Below, piece by piece: positions 9,395-19,079 of a DNA stretch of 51,998 nucleotides. The notes under the pieces were generated by a model. The model saw only the letters and a list, made by a program, of their open reading frames with translations, made no database searches and was not told the DNA's origin. The stretch's first letter is position 1. Each line of letters begins with the position of its first letter. Origin of the DNA: Mycobacteriales bacterium (lineage in GTDB: Bacteria > Actinomycetota > Actinomycetes > Mycobacteriales > QHCE01); assembly GCA_013362805.1 (NCBI GenBank), contig JABFVL010000089.1, forward strand, positions 1 through 51,998, read 5' to 3'. The position numbers were made by a program, and so were the translations under genes.

Positions 9395-10414
9395 TTATGC
9401 CGGCCGTGTGCCTACAACAGAGTTGAGCACATCTTCCATCGCGACTACGCCAAGCGGATTATCTCCGCGACGAACCAACACCAAATGTGAGCGTTCCCGG
9501 CGCATTCGAACCAACAAATCGGCCAATGTGGTTGTTGGAGCAACGGCGACGAGCGGGCGAATCGCTTCGCGCGGAATCGGATCGTTGTGCGCTGACTCCG
9601 GCAAGGTGAGCATTTCTTTCACATGCACAAACCCAAGGATGACCCCATCGCGTCGCAGTACCGGATATCGAGACCGATGAGTGCGAGCGGCCAAAATTTC
9701 CAATTCAGTGGGGGTGATGTCATCGAATACGGTTTGTACCTGCGGCCATGGCCGGACCATGCTGCCAGCTTGACGAGTCGCCAAAGTGAGTGCACCGAAT
9801 ATGCGTTGGTGATCGGTTGCGTCCAGCAGCCCTTCGGTGCGCGATTCGGTAGCCAATGCCGCCAGCTCGTCGGCGGTATAAATCGTTTTCACCTCGTCGG
9901 CGGCGTGAATGCCCCACAGCCGCAAAATTGTACGGGACAACCACTTCATCGCCACGAGCAGCGGTTTTGTCGCCAGGCAGAACCACCACATTGGCGGGCC
10001 AAGCCATTGCACGGTCTTGTCGGGCCCGGCAAGAGAAATGTTCTTCGGCACCATTTCGCCAACGACTGTGTGCAGAAAAACAACCAAAGCCAAAGCCACC
10101 GTGAACGCAGCGGGGTGCAATGCGTTGTGCGGAATCGACAGGGCCTCAAATGGACCGATGAGTGCGTCGGCGATGGCCGGCTCGGCCAAAGCGCCCAAAC
10201 CCAACGAACACACGGTGATGCCCAACTGCGCGCCGGCGACCATGAGCGGGATCTGTCCCATTGCCGCGAGCGCCAGTTGAGCGCGCCGTGACCCGGCCTC
10301 CGCGAGCGGTTCAAGTTGAGTGCGCCGCGCCGCGATCAAGGCGAACTCGGCGCCCACAAAAAAACCGTTGCCCAACAGCAGCAACATGCTGACAAGTATC
10401 GCGGTGAGGTTCAT
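9395..10414 (-). CDS. CNNM/DUF21 membrane protein with CBS pair, short form
   Basis: 339 residues: an N-terminal DUF21 (CNNM) membrane domain with about four hydrophobic helices and the conserved N-G-F-F-V-G-A-E-F-A-L-I and G-E-M-V-P-K-N signatures, then a CBS domain pair (about 205-335). It lacks the C-terminal CorC/HlyC domain of its neighbour. The family (old name hemolysin-like, YhdP/CorC) is tied to Mg2+/Co2+ transport. Its ATG overlaps the upstream gene's TGA (10411-10414), so the two are translationally coupled and probably form a heteromeric pair, as commonly seen in actinobacteria. Confidence 0.92.
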   Translation of the reverse strand: MNLTAILVSMLLLLGNGFFVGAEFALIAARRTQLEPLAEAGSRRAQLALAAMGQIPLMVAGAQLGITVCSLGLGALAEPAIADALIGPFEALSIPHNALHPAAFTVALALVVFLHTVVGEMVPKNISLAGPDKTVQWLGPPMWWFCLATKPLLVAMKWLSRTILRLWGIHAADEVKTIYTADELAALATESRTEGLLDATDHQRIFGALTLATRQAGSMVRPWPQVQTVFDDITPTELEILAARTHRSRYPVLRRDGVILGFVHVKEMLTLPESAHNDPIPREAIRPLVAVAPTTTLADLLVRMRRERSHLVLVRRGDNPLGVVAMEDVLNSVVGTRPA

Positions 10415-11712
10415 GATTGTTCCTCGTCAGCTGGCTCCGGTGCCGCTACTCGAACGGTCACAACTCGGTGCCGTTCAACCTCTAGCACGGTAAAACGCCA
10501 GCCCTCGTACTCGATGTGTTCGCCAGGCCCAGGAATGTGCCCAAGCTGGGCCATCAGAAATCCGGCCAGGGTCTCGTAAGGGCCTTCGGGCATATGAAAT
10601 TCGGTTTGTTCCAGCAACTCGTCTTCGCGCAACACTCCTGGCACTTCATGCGTGATCGCGAAATCCGTGATGTCGGTCGGTGGGTCGAATTCGTCTTCAA
10701 TTTCGCCAACAAGCTCTTCGGCCAAATCTTCGATTGTAATGATTCCGTCGGTTCCGCCATATTCGTCGACAACGACGGCGAGCTCGGCCCCTACTTCTCT
10801 GAGCCGGGTAAGCACTGATTCCAACGGCAAGCTTTCCGGTACCAGAACTGGCGCGTGGGCGATGGCTCTGGCGGCGATGCTCGCGCGTTGGCCCGGGGCG
10901 ATAGCCAAAGTTTCGGTGACATCTACGACACCCACGATTTGATCCAGTGTGGATTCATATAGCGGAAATCTGGAGTGTCCGGTGTCGGCGGCGACGTGGA
11001 GCAAGTCGTGAACGGTGCTGTCGGCGGGCAGCGCCGCGACATCAACCCGAGGGGTCATCGCCTCGGCGGCCCTTTTGGCGCCGAATCGAATTGTGCGCTG
11101 CAAGAGCCGCGCTGTCTCCGCTTCCAAGGTGCCGGCCCGGGCCGACAGCGCGGCCACCAATCCGAGTTCCTCGGGCGATCGGGCCGAGGCCAGTTCTTCT
11201 TGTGGTTCCAGCCCCAACCGCCGCACGATGGCGTTCGCGCTGCCGTTGAGGAACCGGATGGGGATGGCTAGTGCGCTGGAAAAGGCGCGTTGGTAGGGCG
11301 CGGTCCATCGCGCGGTGGGCATGGGCCGTGCGATAGCCGCATTTTTGGGTAGTAGTTCGCCGCACAGCATGGAGATGAAGGTGGCGAGCAAAAGCCCGAG
11401 CCCGGATGACACGCGCGCTGTGTAGGTGCCAGCGAATTCACCGAATATGTCGTTGATCAGCTGAGCCAGGGCTGGTTCGGCCAAGTAGCCGGTGAGCAAC
11501 GCGGTGAGGGTGATGCCTAGTTGAGCTCCTGAAAGCTGAAACGACAGGCTTTTCAATGCCGTGCTGACGCCTTGGGCTCGCCGGTCTCCGGCTACGGCTT
11601 TTTCCGCGATTTGTGCACGATCCACGGTGACCAGCGAAAATTCGGCGGCCACAAAAAAAGCGTTTCCTGCTGTCAACAAAATGAAAAGTGCGAGCGGGAG
11701 CCAAACGTCAAT
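10411..11712 (-). CDS. CNNM/DUF21-CBS-CorC_HlyC family membrane protein, probable ATT start
   Basis: DUF21 membrane domain (N-A-F-F-V-A-A-E-F-S-L, G-E-L-L-P-K-N), a CBS pair (about 205-330) and a C-terminal CorC/HlyC transporter-associated domain (E-G-W-R-F-T-V-L-E). Family role is Mg2+/Co2+ export or its regulation. The first conventional start is TTG 11679, but that would cut the first helix and has no ribosome binding site. Reading 11 codons further up gives D-V-W-L-P-L-A-L-F-I-L-L, the expected helix. The only usable start before the TGA at 11719-11721 is ATT 11712, with GAGGTG placed 7 bases upstream. I therefore call ATT; TTG 11679 is the fallback. It follows the extended etfD frame by 23 bases, suggesting one operon. 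Confidence 0.85.
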   Translation of the reverse strand: MDVWLPLALFILLTAGNAFFVAAEFSLVTVDRAQIAEKAVAGDRRAQGVSTALKSLSFQLSGAQLGITLTALLTGYLAEPALAQLINDIFGEFAGTYTARVSSGLGLLLATFISMLCGELLPKNAAIARPMPTARWTAPYQRAFSSALAIPIRFLNGSANAIVRRLGLEPQEELASARSPEELGLVAALSARAGTLEAETARLLQRTIRFGAKRAAEAMTPRVDVAALPADSTVHDLLHVAADTGHSRFPLYESTLDQIVGVVDVTETLAIAPGQRASIAARAIAHAPVLVPESLPLESVLTRLREVGAELAVVVDEYGGTDGIITIEDLAEELVGEIEDEFDPPTDITDFAITHEVPGVLREDELLEQTEFHMPEGPYETLAGFLMAQLGHIPGPGEHIEYEGWRFTVLEVERHRVVTVRVAAPEPADEEQS

Positions 11713-11735
11713 GGGAGTTCACCTCGGCGTTCATC

Positions 11736-11846
11736 TTAAGCCCGTGGTCCGCTTTCGGGCATGACCGCGCGGTGAAGCAGTTGTGCCACGTCGGTCACGG
11801 CGACGTCAGATTCTTTTGCGGCCACGCCGTCGGTAAGCATCACCTA
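11736..11846 (-). other. in-frame coding extension of etfD after a TAG codon
   Basis: After the TAG at 11846-11844 the same frame continues without another stop for 35 codons to TAA at 11738-11736. It reads V-M-L-T-D-G-V-A-A-K-E and later V-T-D-V-A-Q-L-L, which is the conserved C-terminus of Rv0338c-like proteins, where it directly follows C-P-F-C. The stretch is therefore gene remnant or read-through sequence, not true intergenic DNA. Confidence 0.8.
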
Positions 11847-13898
11847 GCAGAAAGGGCAACCCACCGCCACGGTGTCGGGGTTGAGCGCGATCGCTTCTTC
11901 GGTGCGTTCGACGTTGATGCGCTTGCCGACCTTTTCTTCCATCCACATGCGTCCACCGCCCGCGCCGCAGCAGAACGAGCGCTCGGAGTTGCGGGGCATT
12001 TCTTCGAGCGAGGTGCCGGGCAGTGCGCCAAGTAGTTCACGCGGTGGGGCGAACACGCGGTTGTGGCGGCCGAGGTAGCACGGGTCGTGATAGGTGATTT
12101 TTTCGTCAAGCGGGTTAAGCGGAACCAAACGCTTTTCTGCGAGCAGTTGTGCGAGAAGTTCGGTGTGGTGCACCACGTCGTAGTGCCCGCCGAGTTCGGG
12201 ATATTCGTTGCCGATGGTGTTGAGGCAGTGTGGGCAGGTGACCACGATTTTGCGCGCGTCGAGTCGTTTTTCGAACACGCTGCCCAGGGTTGCGATGTTT
12301 TCTTGGGCGAGCCCTTGGTAGACGAATTCGTTGCCGATACGGCGAGCTGGATCACCGGTGCACGTTTCGCCTTTTCCGAGAACGGCGAACTTGACGCCAG
12401 CGGTGTGTAGTAGTTCGGCGACGGCTTTGGTGGTTTTCTTGGCTTTGTCATCGAACGCGCCCGCGCAGCCGACCCAGAATAGGTATTCGGCGTCGTCGGG
12501 CAGCGGTGCGCCGGGGTCCAGCACGGTGACGTCAAAGTTGAGGTTTTTCGTCCAGTCGGCGCGCGTGGCTGGGTTGGCGCCCCACGGGTTGCCCTTGCTT
12601 TCCAAGTTGCGCATCATCGCGCCAGCCTCAGCGGGGAAGTCGGCTTCGATGAGCACTTGGTAGCGGCGCATGTCGGCGATGTGGTCCACATGTTCGATGT
12701 CGACGGGGCATTGCTCGACGCAGGCGCCGCACATGGTGCAGCTCCACAACACGTCTGGGTCTATCAACCCGTTTTTGCCGATGAGTGGAATTTCGGCTTC
12801 GGCGACAGCGGCCGCGGGAACTTTGCTGAGTTCTTCGGCGCTCAGTTTTTCTACGCCGGCCGCGTCGTGTCCACCGCCAGCGAGCAAATATGGCGCTTTG
12901 GCGTGGGCATGATCACGCAGGTTGGTGATGACAAGTTTGGGTGAGAGCGGTTTCGCGGTGTTCCAGGCTGGGCATTGCGATTGGCAGCGCCCGCATTCGG
13001 TGCAGGTGTTGAAGTCCAGCAGACCTTTCCAGGTGAATTCTTCGATCTTTCCTATTCCGAAGGTGTCTTTTTCGGGGTCCGCGTTTTCGAAATCGAGTGG
13101 TTTGCCATCGCTCAGCATGGGGCGCAATGGGCCAAGAGCGGGCCTGCCGTCAGCGTTGCGCTTGAACCAAATGTTGGGGAACGCGGTGAATCGGTGCCAG
13201 GCGACACCCATGGTGAGATTTAGTCCGATGACCGCGAACCAAGCGAACGACACCACGATTTTCAACGCGGCGAAAACGCTCACGGCGGTGGGCCATTCAG
13301 GTAGCTGATCGCCAAGCCAGTGACTGATGGGCGCGACGGTAGCTGAATAGCCGAAGTGACCGATGGCTACGGAGAATCCGCGTATGGCGAAGATGCACAC
13401 CATGATCGCGACGATTGTCCATTCGACGTAATAGGCCTGCCACTTTGTGGAACCGGCGAAGCGGGATTTCCGGCTCGCTTTTTTGGGGTTTTTGAATTGC
13501 CGGATAACGATGAGCGTCAATATGCCGACCAAGCAGGTGGCGGCGACAAATTCTATGAAGAGGCCATATGGCGCCCAATCACCCAAGAGTGGAAATTCGA
13601 AGTAGGGGTCGAATACCTCTCCGAAGGCTTGGGCCAGGGTGAGAGCTAGCGCGCCGAAGGCGAAAAAGACGAACCAATGGGCGATGCCGACGGTGGTCCA
13701 TTTGAGCATGCGGGTGTGGCCGAAGGCCTCGACCATCATGTTTTTTGAGCGTTGTTGCGGATCGTTGCTGCGTGTCGGGTCAGCGGCGCCTAGTTTGACG
13801 AGTCGGACCATTTTCACGACTGCCCAGCCGGCCAAGGCCAGCCCAAATCCGGTCACCGTGAGCGAAATGAATGCGGCGATGATCTGAACAACGTTCAT
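11844..13898 (-). CDS. etfD: EtfD-like membrane Fe-S oxidoreductase, interrupted by TAG
   Basis: 684 residues. About five to six N-terminal transmembrane helices (NarI-like, residues 1-245) are followed by two 4Fe-4S motifs, C-T-E-C-G-R-C-Q-S-Q-C-P and C-T-M-C-G-A-C-V-E-Q-C-P. Two cysteine-rich CCG domains follow, ending in S-F-C-C-G-A-G-G-G-R. This is the arrangement of Rv0338c (EtfD), which passes electrons from electron-transfer flavoprotein to menaquinone during fatty acid oxidation. The frame stops at TAG right after G-C-P-F-C, although family members continue for about 35 residues that are intact downstream. Cysteine ligands are all before the stop, so a truncated product could retain clusters. 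TAG ends other genes here, so it is a real stop signal. ATG start at 13898. Confidence 0.9.
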   Translation of the reverse strand: MNVVQIIAAFISLTVTGFGLALAGWAVVKMVRLVKLGAADPTRSNDPQQRSKNMMVEAFGHTRMLKWTTVGIAHWFVFFAFGALALTLAQAFGEVFDPYFEFPLLGDWAPYGLFIEFVAATCLVGILTLIVIRQFKNPKKASRKSRFAGSTKWQAYYVEWTIVAIMVCIFAIRGFSVAIGHFGYSATVAPISHWLGDQLPEWPTAVSVFAALKIVVSFAWFAVIGLNLTMGVAWHRFTAFPNIWFKRNADGRPALGPLRPMLSDGKPLDFENADPEKDTFGIGKIEEFTWKGLLDFNTCTECGRCQSQCPAWNTAKPLSPKLVITNLRDHAHAKAPYLLAGGGHDAAGVEKLSAEELSKVPAAAVAEAEIPLIGKNGLIDPDVLWSCTMCGACVEQCPVDIEHVDHIADMRRYQVLIEADFPAEAGAMMRNLESKGNPWGANPATRADWTKNLNFDVTVLDPGAPLPDDAEYLFWVGCAGAFDDKAKKTTKAVAELLHTAGVKFAVLGKGETCTGDPARRIGNEFVYQGLAQENIATLGSVFEKRLDARKIVVTCPHCLNTIGNEYPELGGHYDVVHHTELLAQLLAEKRLVPLNPLDEKITYHDPCYLGRHNRVFAPPRELLGALPGTSLEEMPRNSERSFCCGAGGGRMWMEEKVGKRINVERTEEAIALNPDTVAVGCPFC

Positions 13899-14042
13899 TC
13901 GGTCAGCCTAGTCCCGGCTTTGGTGGCTGCGGTGGAGGCAACGTGATCAGCTGCTTGTTATTGAAATTCATATATTAAAAGGATTTAGCGCACAATTCAC
14001 CAGAAATCGCAGATAACTGACCCGGTCGCCGCGGCAAAGGCA
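13899..14042 (-). promoter_or_regulatory. AT-rich promoter region of the etfD operon
   Basis: This 144-bp gap contains a markedly AT-rich island at about 13955-13985 (runs such as CATATATTAAAAGG on the plus strand), the most AT-rich spot in this core block. It precedes etfD and is its most likely promoter area; no exact boxes are assigned. Confidence 0.35.
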
Positions 14043-15494
<1,452 letters not shown>

Positions 15495-15695
15495 CTAATC
15501 ACCATCGAGTAGCGCTTTCGACTCGCGGTGGTGGATGAGAATCGCTAATTGCGCGAGGCATGGTGACGTTCAGTTGCCCGTGGACGGCGATAATCCGCCA
15601 ACTTTGTGCTGAGGCTCACCTACTATCCAGTTTCGCCCCCAGCGCAATCTGGCATTGCATACGATGCGGGCAATCGGTTTCACGCAGGGGGAACA

Positions 15696-17297
15696 ATGTC
15701 GTCAGATCAAGTCGCCTTAGAACATGCCACGAAGGAAATCCTCCTGAAATGGTTCTTAGGGGAAAAGATTTCCGGGCGGCTGATGTTCCGGGACGTTGAC
15801 TTCGAACGCTATCCGGATTTGCTGCCTTTGTTTATGCAACGCATTCCGGTCAGGGGTGAGCACCTGGACCGTGGCACGGTAAATGATGTAAACGATGAGC
15901 CAAAGGCTGAACGTGAAACACGGAATGTCTTTGCTGGTCACACCCTAATTCGCCCGCAAATTGATAGCGCCGAGCTTCTCAAATTTGTGTGGGAATCAGG
16001 CGCGAACGTGGTGCGTCCTTCTGACGATCTCAAGTTTGACCCACTTCCCGGCAAGTTGTACACACCGAACGATCTCAACACGGGCTGGGATGAGGGCTCT
16101 GTTTTCGACCGTGCCATGGAGGAGCGTCATAAAAAAACTTTCGACAATCAGATCTTCGAGCACTACCGCGAAAGTCGCACAGATGTGAGAGCAGCCGAGC
16201 GACGTCAACCATACGATTCTTCGCTCATGCAGGGTTTGCATGACGCGGAGATGAGCCGCGAGCTTTACCGTCATATTGATGAGGCCAAAAAAAATGGTCG
16301 CAAAGTCGTCGGGTTCATGGGCGGTCACGCGGTTAGGCGAGACAGCGAGGACTTCCTAAAGACAGCGCTGCTGGCTCGTGAACTGACGAGAAACGGCGAT
16401 CTGGTGATCACCGGCGGCGGACCAGGAATTATGGAAGCCGCCAATCTTGGTGCATATTTCGCGAAATACAGTGAAGATGATCTTCGGGCCGCAGTCGGCA
16501 TGCTCACGGTCTCGCCCGAGTACAAACCGGTTGATGGCTACATTTCCACGGCGATGTCAGTGCGCAAAGAATTCCCAGACAGTAGCGAGAATTACTCCGC
16601 ACCGACCTGGAAATATGGGCACGAGCCGCCCAACCAATTCGCCACCGGTATCGCGAAATTCTTTTCCAACGCGCAAAGAGAAAATTTGCTTCTGAAAGTT
16701 TGCGACGATTTGGTGATCGCGCCTGGTGCGGCTGGCACTTTCCAAGAAGTCTTTCAGCGGGCCACCCGTACCTACTACGGCGAAGAGCCAAATAAAGCAG
16801 CTCGATTCCTTTTTATGGGAAAAGAATTCTGGAATAAGAAAGAGAATCGCCAGATTGTCCGTGGTTTACGCGATCTGCTTTCCCGCAAAAAAGAAGGCGA
16901 CCTCTCGCACAACGTGATCGTTGTCGATCAGCCCGAAGATGCTAAAGCCGTGTTGGAACGGCCTCGTGACGAACGTCCACCACAAAAGTGGTTCAGCCGC
17001 GGGGCAACGCGCAGGTTCGCCACCAGGGCTTTGACTGCTTTCAAGGCAGCGACGCGTCACGACATACATGCGACCTCGGCCCCAGCCCCAGCAGGACCAC
17101 TTGCGGATACGGCTGATTTGCCTCCACGAGAGGAGTGCCATGTGGTGACACAACAGATGATCGACCGTCTGGTGGAGGAAGAGCAGGCGCTCCTGTTGAC
17201 CCGTGCGACGGCGTTGGCACCAGTTGGACAGACACCGCCATCGTGGAAAGACGGACCGCGGGTTTCAGGCCGGCCGCGAGGCCAAGCCCCGAGGTAA
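15696..17297 (+). CDS. large LOG-family (lysine-decarboxylase-like) nucleotide-binding protein
   Basis: 533 residues from ATG 15696, which has AGGGGGAA just upstream; the frame is open for 30 codons further but without support. The central LOG/SLOG Rossmann domain (about 195-420) shows G-G-G-P-G-I-M-E-A-A-N from about residue 240 and P-G-A-A-G-T-F-Q-E at about 343-351. Canonical LOG enzymes, which release the base from nucleoside 5'-monophosphates, have P-G-G-x-G-T-x-x-E, so one glycine is replaced by alanine here. Simple LOG proteins are near 200 residues; this one has a long N-terminal region of unknown type and a basic, proline-rich C-terminus. It lies 153 bp before a HAD-family gene on the same strand, a pairing that suggests nucleotide processing. 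Confidence 0.85.
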   Translation: MSSDQVALEHATKEILLKWFLGEKISGRLMFRDVDFERYPDLLPLFMQRIPVRGEHLDRGTVNDVNDEPKAERETRNVFAGHTLIRPQIDSAELLKFVWESGANVVRPSDDLKFDPLPGKLYTPNDLNTGWDEGSVFDRAMEERHKKTFDNQIFEHYRESRTDVRAAERRQPYDSSLMQGLHDAEMSRELYRHIDEAKKNGRKVVGFMGGHAVRRDSEDFLKTALLARELTRNGDLVITGGGPGIMEAANLGAYFAKYSEDDLRAAVGMLTVSPEYKPVDGYISTAMSVRKEFPDSSENYSAPTWKYGHEPPNQFATGIAKFFSNAQRENLLLKVCDDLVIAPGAAGTFQEVFQRATRTYYGEEPNKAARFLFMGKEFWNKKENRQIVRGLRDLLSRKKEGDLSHNVIVVDQPEDAKAVLERPRDERPPQKWFSRGATRRFATRALTAFKAATRHDIHATSAPAPAGPLADTADLPPREECHVVTQQMIDRLVEEEQALLLTRATALAPVGQTPPSWKDGPRVSGRPRGQAPR

Positions 17298-17450
17298 ATC
17301 CACTGTCGCCAGTGTTCAGCATGCCCGAATTGCGATGGCGGTACGGCATTCCTGTGAACGCCGTGCATGCCCTGGTGCTCTTTTAATGATGTCCCCCCAA
17401 CAACTAGTTCGCTGTAAAACGAGTGCAGGCATATCCTTGGTGGAGGAAAA

Positions 17451-18677
17451 ATGGGGCGAGTAAATCTGGATGATGCTGGGCGTCAAGCCGCGTTGCTTAT
17501 GTGCAATGGGTTTGACATGGATAAGACGCTTGGTAAATCCGACGGGAATATTGGAGTTTATTCGCGCGACACTCTGAAAAAGATTAGTCGGCGAGCGATG
17601 CAGGCGAAGCCACAATCCGATTCGGCCGTGGGAAGCCATTTCATCGCTACCGCCCGTGGCGCTTACGCGATGCTCGATATGCGTTCCCAGCTAGCCCCAT
17701 TTACGGCGGTGTATTGCCTGTATGGACTGCAAGCGGTTTATGTGGATCGTAGGCCAGCGGAAAAGCGCCAGGTTCTCGTCGACGTGCATGGCAAAGACAT
17801 CATGGGCCCGGACGGGAAGGTGAGAGCGGATCTGACGAATACTGAATACGCGTTAACGAGCGAGGAATTTCAAGATATTCAAGAGATCGTTAATGAAGCG
17901 GTCAACGCGTACGCGGAAAGCATCAACGAGCAACGCCGTGAGCGGCACGCGAGAAATGCACGAGCCGTAGGTGAGCCGCTGCTGCTGTCGGGCAGGCAAA
18001 AGGTCACGTGCGCTGTGGATGATGGACGTGTCGGCATATATACGCTGCCCGGATTCACCTGGCGCTACCCGGGCGGCCACGATACGTTGTTTGAGCGGGA
18101 CCAAAACACTGTGCAAGCTGAAATTTTCGATCAGCTCCAGGGTCACAAACTTTTTTTCGACTCTGCGACAATCACGCCGGTAGAACTTTCCTTGGCCTAT
18201 CGCACATATCTTCGGGCACAGAACATCCAATCGGGAGTCGAGATTCTCAACGCCGGTGCCCACGCTGAAGGAATCCGACGGGGTCTCGATAAAAGCATCG
18301 CGGTGTGCGAATTTCAGCAGAGGTTCAACGTTGCGAAGGACCAAACCCGCTTCTTTGGCGATTCGGCCGGAGACATGGGCGCCTTCTTGGCAAGTGGCCA
18401 AGCCGTTTTGATGAACAACCACACGCTGACCGAGGAAGAAACGCGTCAGCTCGCCGATGCTGGCGTGGACATCGTTCGCACTCCGCGTCCCTATGGCGCC
18501 CAAGGCGCTATCCACTGGCTCTCAGATGTCACCGGCGTGCGCAGATCTGCCCGCCCCACCGGCAAAGCCGTGTCTCCGATGAAAGCTGGCCGGGAAGAAA
18601 TTCGACCGCCCTTGCTAGGCACGCACCCTCCCGCTTATAACGGGGGGCTGACAACGGCCATGAGGCGAGCTCTTTAG
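17451..18677 (+). CDS. HAD-superfamily phosphatase-like protein
   Basis: 408 residues. Motif I is F-D-M-D-K-T (D22, D24), motif III a lysine in L-D-K-S-I (about 281) and motif IV G-D-S-A-G-D (about 303-308), as in Cof-type HAD phosphatases. The region between motifs I and III is unusually long (about 250 residues) and forms a large cap of unknown specificity. GGAGG stands 6 bases before the ATG. The gene follows the LOG-family gene on the same strand. Together they could hydrolyse a nucleotide and then dephosphorylate the sugar product, but no substrate can be read from sequence. The C-terminal 50 residues are basic and look disordered. Confidence 0.82.
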   Translation: MGRVNLDDAGRQAALLMCNGFDMDKTLGKSDGNIGVYSRDTLKKISRRAMQAKPQSDSAVGSHFIATARGAYAMLDMRSQLAPFTAVYCLYGLQAVYVDRRPAEKRQVLVDVHGKDIMGPDGKVRADLTNTEYALTSEEFQDIQEIVNEAVNAYAESINEQRRERHARNARAVGEPLLLSGRQKVTCAVDDGRVGIYTLPGFTWRYPGGHDTLFERDQNTVQAEIFDQLQGHKLFFDSATITPVELSLAYRTYLRAQNIQSGVEILNAGAHAEGIRRGLDKSIAVCEFQQRFNVAKDQTRFFGDSAGDMGAFLASGQAVLMNNHTLTEEETRQLADAGVDIVRTPRPYGAQGAIHWLSDVTGVRRSARPTGKAVSPMKAGREEIRPPLLGTHPPAYNGGLTTAMRRAL

Positions 18678-18736
18678 ATCACAACGCGCTTGCCGAGGTG
18701 AAGTACTTACCGCTGCGCCAAGGTTAGGGTGAGCAG

Positions 18737-19030
18737 ATGATTGTTGGATTTTCCATTACGCCCATCGGCGTCAACGAAAGTGTGAGCCCCGCAGTCGCTG
18801 AAGCTGTAAAGATAGTGCGCGAAAGCGGGCTGCCGAATGAAACCAACGCCATGTCCACTCTCATCGAAGGTGAGTGGGACGAAGTCATGGCAGTGATCAA
18901 GCGTGCCGCTGATGCTGTTGCCGCGCATTCGCCGCGAGTAAGTGTGGAGATCAAAGCGGACATTCGTCAGGGAGTCGAACATGCCCTGACCTCGAAAGTT
19001 GAATCGTTGGAGAACAAACTGTCCGCATGA
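18737..19030 (+). CDS. MTH1187/YkoF-like thiamine-binding small protein
   Basis: 97 residues matching the MTH1187 (DUF77) family: the M-I-V-G-F-S-I-T-P-I-G opening, S-G-L-P-N-E-T-N-A-M-S-T-L-I-E-G-E-W-D-E-V core and K-A-D-I-R-Q-G near the end. These ferredoxin-like-fold proteins bind thiamine-like ligands and are often found near thiamine or hydroxymethylpyrimidine transport, though none is seen here. The ATG follows GGTGAGCAG. It could be co-transcribed with the HAD gene 59 bp upstream. A strong hairpin begins at its stop codon. Confidence 0.9.
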   Translation: MIVGFSITPIGVNESVSPAVAEAVKIVRESGLPNETNAMSTLIEGEWDEVMAVIKRAADAVAAHSPRVSVEIKADIRQGVEHALTSKVESLENKLSA

Positions 19031-19070
19031 TCGGCTGATCGAGCTCCCTAGAAAACTCGATCAGCCGATC
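19029..19070. terminator. 15-bp perfect hairpin between convergent genes
   Basis: Arms 19029-19043 and 19056-19070 are exact reverse complements around a 12-base loop. The hairpin overlaps the stop codon of the thiamine-binding gene and sits just past the end of bpa, so it likely ends transcription from both sides. No U-tract is present. Confidence 0.7.
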
Positions 19071-19079
19071 AACGCGACG

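Noticed and set aside
9623..10291. 222-codon open frame antisense to the CNNM genes
   Set aside because: It lies wholly over a well-supported gene on the other strand and shows no family features; a GC-rich shadow frame.
11844..11846. Possibility that TAG encodes pyrrolysine in etfD
   Set aside because: Family members are not known to carry pyrrolysine here, no Pyl machinery is seen, and TAG clearly ends other genes such as the UvrA paralogue.
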